Part shown: one piece after another, positions 56,864 through 64,000 of the stretch | How positions within the stretch are numbered: the first letter of the stretch is position 1 | Layout of the letters: every line of letters begins with the position of its first letter | Assembly (NCBI GenBank): GCA_032871835.1 | Contig: CM065298.1 | Coordinates: 72,444,154 to 72,508,153, forward strand | Direction: 5' to 3' | Source of the DNA: Dipteronia dyeriana | Taxonomy: Eukaryota; Streptophyta; Magnoliopsida; Sapindales; Sapindaceae | Length of the DNA: 64,000 bases | Translations under genes and position numbers: made by a program | Notes under the pieces: model-generated | What the model was told of the DNA's origin: nothing | The model's database searches: none | Seen by the model: only the letters and a program-made list of their open reading frames with translations

Positions 56864-57086
56864 CTTGCCCAAGTGACAACGATCCAAAATAGGGCAACCC
56901 TTGTATTGATCCTAGAAGATGTAGGACCCACGAATCACCCCGAGGATGTCCCCGTGGTGCCCGGTGAGAAGGAGCAGAGAAGTGAATGGGCCAACGACCA
57001 TCAAATGGATAAGCTAGAAGAGATTCCTTTTCGAATGGACGATCCCTCGAAGGTTGTCAAAATTGGAGCCACCTTTGAGCCATGAG

Positions 57087-57670
57087 TGAAAGAAGGTTTG
57101 ATCGAGCTCCTCACAGAGTTCAATGACATTTTTGCTTGGAGTCACATCGAGATGCCTGGGATCCCGATGACTTTGATAGCTCACCGACTAGCAGTGGATC
57201 CTACTTTTAAACCTATCAAACAAAAAAGACGGCACTTCAACGCTGAAAGAAACATGGCGGTCTAGGAAGAAGTGGACAAATTGACCAAAACGGGTTTCAT
57301 CAGAGAGGCACGTTACCCCAAGTGGATCTCCAACGTGGTCATGGTCACAAAGGAAAATGGGAAGTGGCTCATGTGCATCGATTATACTGACCTCAACCGG
57401 GCATGCCCAAAAGACAGTTTCCCTTTACCAAAAATTGATCAGTTAGGGTATAATCAAATTATGATGCACCCCGCTAATCAGGAAAAGACCAGTTTCATCA
57501 CCAGACGGGGTCTGTATTGCTATAAAATGATGCCTTTCGGGCTTAAAAATGCAAGAGCTACGTACCAACAGTTGGTCAACCCGCTGTTCAAGCCCGAAAT
57601 TGGAAGATCAATGGAGGTGTACATCGACGATATGATCACCAAGTCATCAACCTCCGCAGAACCTTCATGA
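57087..57670 (+). pseudogene. G3 reverse transcriptase with internal deletion
   Basis: ELLTEFNDIFAWSHIEMPG, then FIREARYPKWISNVVMV, DYTDLNRACPKDSFPLPKID, MMPFGLKNARATYQQLVN and MEVYIDDMITKS (the catalytic Asp pair, near 57619-57633). Between KIDQL and GYNQI (about 57440-57455) the usual ~20 residues with the SFMDAYS-like first catalytic Asp are missing in frame. G1 retains this segment. A TAG at 57265-57267 precedes the 132-codon frame. Without the first Asp the polymerase could not work. Confidence 0.9.
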
Positions 57671-58460
57671 TCTTGAGGGAGAACCATATGAGATTGAACC
57701 CCTCCAAATGCGCTTTTGGGGTGACAGGAGGAGGTTTCGGGGCTTTATGGTCCATGAAAGAGGCATAGAGGCTAACTCGAAAAAGATTAAGGCCATCCTG
57801 GACCTGGAGTCCCCCACATCACTAAAACAGGTTCAAGTATTGATCGGACAGGTAGCAGCGCTCAACAAGTTCGTTTCTCGATCTACCGACAAATGTCTCC
57901 CATTCTTCAAAGCCATTAAGCAGGAAAGAAGCATGAAATGGGACAAGGAGAGTGAACAAGCTTTTCAAGCCTTGAAAAAAATACCTGTCAAGCCCTCCAC
58001 TACTGGTTAAACTAAGCCCTGGAGAAGAGCTACAAATTTACTTGGCTGTTTTAGAAACCGCGGTAATAGGGGCCTTGGTCAAGGAATATGGAGATAAGGT
58101 CCAACGGCCTATCTACTACGTAAGTCATACCCTAGCCAAGCCTGAGAAGAACTATACCCTTTTGAAGAAGCTCGTTTATACCTTGGTAACCTCGGTAAGG
58201 AAGCTCCGTCCCTACTTCCAAGCTCATTTGATAGCAGTAGTGATGGATCAACCCCTCCGTCAATTTTTACAACGGCCGGATGTTTTCGGAAGGTTGGTTT
58301 TGTAGGCACTGAAGCTCACCCAATTTGATTTAAGGTATAAGCCTAGGACCGTAATTAATATCCAGGCTCTAGCAGACTTTGTAGCAGAGCTCTCAATACC
58401 CACATGCCAAGCAACCTCCGTAGCAACAGACATAGCTCCTGAGAAGATTCTAGAATCTGA
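57671..58460 (+). pseudogene. G3 RNase H (first, retroviral-type)
   Basis: GFMVHERGIEANSKKIKAIL and LKQVQVLIGQVAALNKFVSR are the RT connection. Then LAVLETAVIGALVKEYG, RPIYYVSHTLAKPEKNY and KLRPYFQAHLIAVVMDQPLR form the RNase H core, in another frame from 58042, and LTQFDLRYKPR the tail. Two frameshifts (near 57700 and 58010) and a TAG at 58303 break it. Confidence 0.85.
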
Positions 58461-58479
58461 TAGCTGGCTGAAGGATTGC

Positions 58480-58964
58480 AGGTCTTGAATCCACTGCACT
58501 GATGGAGCTTCCGGGCAAGCTGGGGAAAGAGCAAGCATAATTCTAATCGATCCAGAAGAAAATGAGTGCTGCCACTGCTTCAAATTTGAATTTGATGCCA
58601 CTAACAATGAGGCAGAGTATGAAGCCTTTTTAGCCGAATAAGGGTAGTAGCACAACTTAGGGTCGACTACCTGCAGGTGAGGAGTGACTTGTTGCTCATA
58701 GTCAACCAAGTCTCTGGGGATTATCAGGCAAAAGGGGATAACATGATTGCCTACCTGAAGCTGGTTAAACAGCTTATGAGCAAATTCAAGGGTTTCAGGA
58801 TTGAGCAAGTACCTCGACAACAGAATCGTCGAGCTAACGTCTTGGCCAAGATAGTTGCAAATGGTGGCCAGGCCTTACCCCAGGGGGTCCCTCTCCAAGT
58901 GATTCCCCTACCTAGCACAGTGGCAAGTAAGGAGATTCATACCCTGGATCGCCAACCATGTTGA
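58480..58964 (+). pseudogene. G3 second RNase H (archaeal-type domain of Tat elements)
   Basis: CTDGASGQAGERASIILIDP and NNEAEYEAFLAE, then after a frameshift QVRSDLLLIVNQVSGDYQAK and RRANVLAKIV. This DGAS/NEAEYEA/SD..L..NQ pattern is a second RNase H that Tat-lineage elements carry between the first RNase H and integrase. A stop near 58641 and the frame change at about 58650 disable it. Confidence 0.85.
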
Positions 58965-60197
58965 ATGGACCCGATAGTGGATTTACCTATAAGAAGGGAG
59001 ACTTTCCGGGGAGACAGACCAAGATCAGAAAATCAAGAGGCTCTCGGTCCGATATTGCTTGGTGGATAGGTGCTTATAAAAGAGGGGCATATCCCTTCCC
59101 TTACTCCGATGTTTATACCCTGAAGATGCCAAATAGGCATTGAAAGAGGTTCACTCAGGGAATACGGCAACCATACTGGTAGGGAGGCTCTGACATATCA
59201 GGTACTCCGCATGGGGTACTACTGGCCAACCATCTATCAAGATGCAAAGATCTTGGTACAATCATGTGAAGCTTTCTAGAAGACCGCAAACTTGAGTCAC
59301 CTACAGCTAGAGCGATTGTCATCCTTTATCTCACCATACCCTTTGCTATGTGGGGAGTCCACTTGATCGGACCGCTTCCAACAGCTCCTGGTCAAGCCAA
59401 GCATGATATCGTGGCAATTGACTATTTCATAAGATCGGTTGAAGCTGGACCTCTCTCCCAGATATCAGAAGAAAATAGAATAAGATTCATAAAAAATAAT
59501 ATGGTTTGCAGGTTCGGAACCCCTCTATCTATCATAACTGACCTCGGTAAGCAGTTTGATAATGACTGATTCAAAGACTTTTGTGGGGGTTTGGGAATCG
59601 ACCTTAGGCTCTCTTTAGTAGCCTACCCTCAAACTAATGGGCTGGTGGAATCCACCAATAAGACTATAAAGAAGCTGTTGAAAAAGAAACTGCAACAGAA
59701 AAAAGGTTGATGGGATGAAGAACTTCTCGAGGTCCTCTGGGCTTACCGTACTACGAGGAGAACAGCTACCGGGGAAACACCCTACTCACTAGCCTTCAGG
59801 GTTGAAGCAGTGCTACCCATCGAGCACAAACTGACCTCCTTTAGAGTTCAACATTTTGAACCGAAAAGCAATGAGGTCAAGCTCCGAGCTAGCTTGGATC
59901 TCTTGGAAGAAAAACAAGATCGAGTACCTAAAAAGGTAGAAGTTTACCATAGCAGGATTGCTAGGTACTTTAACTAGAAGGTTAAAGCCCGAAACTTTAA
60001 GGAAGGGGATCTTGTTCTCAGGAAAGTGACACTAAATACCAAGAAAAGGTCAGACAGGGTTCTGGGGCCAAACAGGAAAGGGCCATTAATTGGTGAAGGT
60101 GGTGGCCCGCAATGCGGCTTACAAACTAGAAGACAAGAATGGTCGACTCATCGATCATACCTGGAATGAGGATCATTTGATAAAATTCTACCCCTGA
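58965..60197 (+). pseudogene. G3 integrase
   Basis: YGNHTGREALTYQVLRMGYYW and SCEAF (zinc region, with the second Cys lost), PFAMWGVHLIGPLPTAP (His at the usual first catalytic Asp, GLDLIG in relatives), FGTPLSIITDLGKQFDND (second Asp), AYPQTNGLVESTNKTIKKLL (Glu), LLEVLWAYRTTRRTATGETP and FKEGDLVLRK (C-terminal part). Stops at 59278, 59568, 59708 and 59975, plus frameshifts, are present. Confidence 0.85.
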
Positions 60198-60359
60198 ACA
60201 TGGGATTCATGAGCAGGCTACCTCCACATAGATCTCAATCTCCAACAATAATGTACTATTTTCTTTTTATCAATAAAACCTTTTTTTTCTCCATCTTCAG
60301 CTATGTTCTACGATGATTTGGGTCTATATGGGAAAATAAGACATTATCATCCCAAGACC
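60198..60359 (+). other. G3 non-coding DNA after integrase
   Basis: Short spacer with a T tract; nothing recognised. Confidence 0.5.
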
Positions 60360-60915
60360 AGGGATAAGACGGGGAAGCCCCCTCGCTATCCCTGATGCCT
60401 CGGCCGGGCACTATCCCCCGTCAAGAAGGGTCTGAGTGTAAGAGCATAGTTGTCATCCTGATCTTGAGACAAGGAAATAGCTAGATAGCCCTCATGATGC
60501 CTTGGTCGGGCTACCACCCCCTAGAAGGATCTGAGTGTAAGAGCATAGTTACCATCCAGATCTCGAGACCAGGAAATAGCTAGATAGCAATCCTGATGCC
60601 TTGGTCGGGCTATTACCCCCAAAAAGGGTCTAAGTATAAAAGCATAGTTGCCATTTAGACCTCAAGACCAGGAAATAGCTAGATAAACCTCAGGATGCCT
60701 TGGTCGGGCTACCACCCCCAAGAAGGGTCTGAGTGTAAGAGCATAATTGCCATCCTGATCTCGAAACCAGGGAATAGCTAGATAGACCTCATGATGTCTT
60801 GGTTGTGTTACAACCCCCAAGAAGGACTCAAGTTTAAGAGTGTGGTAGCCATCCCAGCCTAAAAGAGGTCTAGATAGTTCTCCTTGATACCTCACCCAGG
60901 CTATAACCCATTGAA
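60360..60915. repeat. ~105-bp tandem repeat in the G3 spacer, about five copies
   Basis: Units contain GGGTCTGAGTGTAAGAGCAT, GACCAGGAAATAGCTAGATA and GATGCCTTGGTCGGGCTA and recur near 60425, 60528, 60625, 60728 and 60826, with the last ones more divergent. Confidence 0.9.
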
Positions 60916-61364
60916 GAAGCTTGAGATCTATGACCAAACAAGGGGAATATCGACTAAAGTCACCGAACTACAAGCTTCTATTGAGAGTCGAAAGCTTGAG
61001 CTAGCTATCTACATTCACACTTAAGCAGTTTTCCTATCGTCTTAGTTTTTCCAAGCTAAATTAGGTTGCTATAGGGGTTGAACCTAGAAGGAAATAAAAA
61101 ATGAAACAAGTACATGCAAGTCAAAATTTGAAACAGGTCTAAAAGCTAATTTTCATTGATGAATAAGGGAGCCTATCCCCCGGTAAGGCTACAACAATCA
61201 AACAAGGAACCCCAACCCCTAGTTTCGGGTTACAAGCAAGAAAAATTATAATGATCAAGCATGAGTAAAGATGGGGTGCCCACCCCCCTTTCCGGGCATT
61301 TAGAGCAGGCTACAAAAAAGTGTACTCAAGCTTCTACATCCTCTCGGTCTCCTTTAGCTTCCCT
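60916..61364. other. G3 spacer between tandem repeat and antisense ORF
   Basis: No coding or repeat feature recognised. Confidence 0.5.
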
Positions 61365-63897
61365 TCATTTCAGACAGACCTCACATTCTGCTCCTCTTTC
61401 AGGTGGTTGCTCATCCTGGATAGTCATCGCCGCCACCTCTTCCTGAGGATGCCCCTCGATTGTCTGATGCTCAACATGGTCCTCCTCCATGACCTCATTG
61501 ACCACCACCATGACCTCAGAAGGTATGACTGCATCAAGAAGGTTGGCTATTGATTCTGGCATAATTTCCCTTTCTGTTGGCTCCTTCCTTGAAGGCACCT
61601 TAGAGGGACCTCAGGCTTCTGTAAGATCTCCTTCCACTCCTTGGGTAGAACCCCCCTCGAGGATTCTCTGGGACCTGATGTTGGAAAGACAGGAGGAGGA
61701 GGAGGAGGAAGATCTGACCCAACTGGATGCTTCCTGGCTTCGGCCACATCAGAGGAATCCAGGTCATCCCCTAAGGGGCGAGACATCTCTACGACCTTGG
61801 CCATTATCTCCTCCCTATCCCAGTTAGCAATAATCGACAGGTTAAAGGGGGAGGGGAGGGCCTCAATGACTTGGTAGGAGGTGTTGAAGTAATCCTCGCT
61901 GAAGGAGGAGTCCACTTCAGCCTGAAGCTTGGCATCTTGGGCTTAAAGAGCATGATTCTCAGCATCTAACGCCTTCGCTTATTCCTTCCAGTCATCCCGC
62001 CGGTTGGCTCATCACTTAGACGGAAGATTTTCTTGGTCAAAAGATCGTTTCAGCCTCTCGTGGTCACACTGAAGCTTAGCCAGTTGTGTTTCCATTTCAT
62101 TCCGGCTAGAAGTCATCTCCCGGACTAAGGATTGAGCCTGCGCCAGCAATCCCATGGCCCGCTTAGCCTTAGCTTCAGCCCTAGCTGCCCGATATCGGAG
62201 AAATGATACTTGGTGGCCCATTGCAACATTGAACTTGAAAGCCTGCAAAGCATGAAACAAAGGTTAGAAAGCAATCAAATTTCACAATCACAGGAAATAA
62301 AAGCGATGACTACCTCGGCCAAATGGCCACACCTCTTGGTAATCAGAAAATCCATGAGCATGGAAGCCATCCTACAGAGCCAGCCACCCGGGCATGAAGC
62401 AACAAGTTACTTCAAAAACTCATCCTGGCCAACCGAGCCCGACTGATGGTGGGGGCGAGAAGGGAAAATCTCAGGAATACCAGCCTTGGGATCCCTTGAA
62501 GCCTGAACTACCCGGGACACAGCTGGATCAGTTGAAGGAAGGGGTAATATAACTGGGGAAGTAACAGTTGTAGTGGGAGCCACTTGCGAGGGGGCGGAGG
62601 TGGACGTATCAGTGGCTTGGGAAGCGGGCCCTCCTCGATTTAGAGCTTTTGCTTCCCGAGATGCGAGAACTGTCATCTTAAATCTCATTTGGGAAGGGGA
62701 TGAAACAGGAACAGACGAAGCAGCGATACCGAGGTAGCCAAGAAGGCTCCCGGGAATGACCTGGAAAGAGGGGGAGGGGTCCGAGCTTTCTGGGCTTCAC
62801 GAGAAGCTAGAGCAACCATAAAAACTGTTTAAAAAAGGAAGAAACAGAGGATGTCAGAGGTAAATCAGCTAATGAAAACAAAGCATGATAATTTAATATT
62901 ACTCACGAGGGGAAGCATCGGAGATCTGCAGATACTTGTTCACCCTGCAGGGATCGAAGAGGTCAGCAGTTGGAAACTTCAAGTTCAGATAATTTCTGGC
63001 GAGGATAGTCTTCAGCACAGCCTCAGACTCAGAGGACAGGGAATCCCGATCCCATGAGGGTTTGTCACTGAAAGCAGTGGGAACCTCAAACTCATGCCCA
63101 CCGATGAATATGGAGTTTCCAAAATCTCCACTGGCTAATATCCACTCTTCCTTCCAGGCGGGGTCTTTTCTCGTAGTGTCGAGGATGATAAAGTTGAGTT
63201 TGTTTTTATCCTTCACGTAGAACTGTCCCTAAGGACCTCCAAATAACCTCCTGATCTGAAAAAGGTAGGCCAGCTCTTCTGCCCCTGGTTCCCGGGTGAC
63301 CTTGCCCAGCTCGCACTGTTCCTTCCACAGCACGAGGAAGCCAATCAGATGCCTCCAGAAGTCAGGGGTCAGTTGAAGGGGAGCTAGTTGAAGGGCGTTA
63401 AGGGCCCACCGAAGAGTGAAGTGAAGGGGGAGTTTGACCCCGTTCTCAAAGGCCACCAAATGAATGGGAAGCACACCCGTGGGAGGATTATAAACATCAT
63501 AGTTTCTATGGGGAACTGTGAGGGTAAAACCCTTAGGAATGCCGTATTTATCCCAAATGCGGTTGATCGATCATGGGTCAACGGTAGAATCGATAATAAC
63601 CCTAGATTCTGAAAGAAGAGGCATCGTTGAAGGAAGCCCAGCCACCGTAACTTGAACCTCCCCAGTGGAGTCGACCCTCTTTCCAGCATCGAAATCCTTA
63701 TCAACTAAGTTTAAAGGGTTGTCAGGTTGATTCGAGAAGCCGGAACCGATTGAAATGTTCTTACTAGAGCGACGACGCTGATGGACCGGGAAAGAGTCCT
63801 CGTTGCTCAAAATTCCTCACACCCATTTCCGAGGAACCAGATTAGAGCGTCCAGTGCCCTCGACCAAGGCTTCAATGTTGTCAAAAGAGTTTGACAT
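61365..63897 (-). pseudogene. G3 antisense ORF (gypsy-type 'Transposase_28'-like)
   Basis: On minus from ATG 63897: MSNSFDNIEALVEGTGR, whose layout matches the G1 start (D.I..IE....GR). Then a TGA at codon 28. Further on, FENGVKLPLHFTLRWALNAL and LAPLQLTPDFWRHLIGFLVL (63229-63474) form the core domain, with DPAWKEEWILASGDFGNSIF (62899-63216) after it. A Ser/Thr/Pro-rich part lies at 62407-62688, a coiled coil (RAARAEAKAKRAMGLLAQAQ) at 62012-62260 and a Pro-rich acidic tail at 61547-61915. The segments lie in different frames and some gaps could be introns. It sits between integrase and the expected 3' LTR and would be transcribed against the element. Function unknown. Confidence 0.65.
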
Positions 63898-64000
63898 TGT
63901 TGGATGAAAAGAGCTTGAAGGTAAGTGAAAGATAAAGATGTGGTCGGAGAAGACAAGTAAATGAGAAGAAGTATGTAAGTTTGAAATTGAGAGAAAGTGT
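63898..64000 (-). other. Leader of the G3 antisense ORF
   Basis: Purine-rich on plus (AAGTGAAAGATAAAGATG, GAGAAGAAG), similar in style to the leader before the G1 antisense ORF (47020-47180). Nothing else is visible before the window ends. Confidence 0.35.

Larger units (their letters stand above)
53164..64000 (+). mobile_element. G3: Tat-lineage Gypsy, runs off right edge
   Basis: 5' LTR, PBS, gag, protease, RT, RNase H, second RNase H, integrase, tandem-repeat spacer and antisense ORF, in plus order. It is inserted in C5 DNA; the candidate target bases CTTAG (53159-53163) cannot be checked because the 3' end lies outside the window. Coding regions are less damaged than in G1, so it is probably younger. 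Confidence 0.9.

Overview
The window is nuclear DNA of a flowering plant (probably a eudicot, but nothing here fixes the species). The reasons are an intron-containing plant-type gene at the left edge, several lineages of plant LTR retrotransposons with initiator-tRNA-Met primer sites, plant MITEs, and AT-rich non-coding DNA. Only one host gene is visible. Nearly everything else is a nested stack of decayed transposable elements. Element names below (C1-C6 for Copia-like, G1-G3 for Gypsy-like) are local labels.

Left edge (1-4.0 kb): the first two exons of a nucleotidyltransferase (PAP/OAS1-type) gene on the minus strand, its upstream region, then three DNA-transposon remnants: an old MITE, a Pogo/Emigrant-type remnant, and a hAT-type MITE with a 7/8 target-site duplication. 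An LTR-like remnant (C6) follows to about 5.8 kb.

Nested block (5.85-50.6 kb): a minus-strand Copia element C3 is the outer shell. Its 3' LTR is 6617-10176 and carries a CACTA insertion. Its 5' LTR is 48767-50636. A plus-strand Tat-lineage Gypsy, G1 (about 10771-48283), was inserted in it. G1 was hit in turn by two C1 Copia copies (11025-12948 and 13572-15782), by C4 (41927-44601), and by a compound in its pol gene. That compound is a truncated Sirevirus-like Copia, C2a (18635-23340), fused to the 3' part of an Athila-like Gypsy, G2 (23341-38811). The 3' LTR of G2 was split by a second, nearly complete Sirevirus-like Copia, C2b (26805-36292, minus strand), with a perfect TTTTG target duplication.

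Most interesting locus: between the integrase and 3' LTR of G2, where Athila elements usually carry an env-like gene, lie a Cys-rich unknown ORF (25033-25727) and then a full-length intronless LONELY GUY (LOG) cytokinin-activating-enzyme-like ORF (25970-26623). The latter has its own TATA box and an unusual basic plus LxLxL C-terminal tail. Its four in-frame stops are each one C-to-T change from a sense codon and the frame is otherwise unbroken, so it looks like a host-gene capture that stayed coding until late in the element's life.

Right part (50.6-64 kb): a Sirevirus-like Copia LTR region (C5), then a second Tat-lineage Gypsy, G3 (53164 to beyond the right edge), with 5' LTR, PBS, gag, protease, RT (missing its first catalytic segment), two RNase H domains, integrase, a tandem-repeat spacer and an antisense ORF of the kind also found in G1.

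All calls are from reading the sequence by eye and from knowledge of the families. No database search was run.
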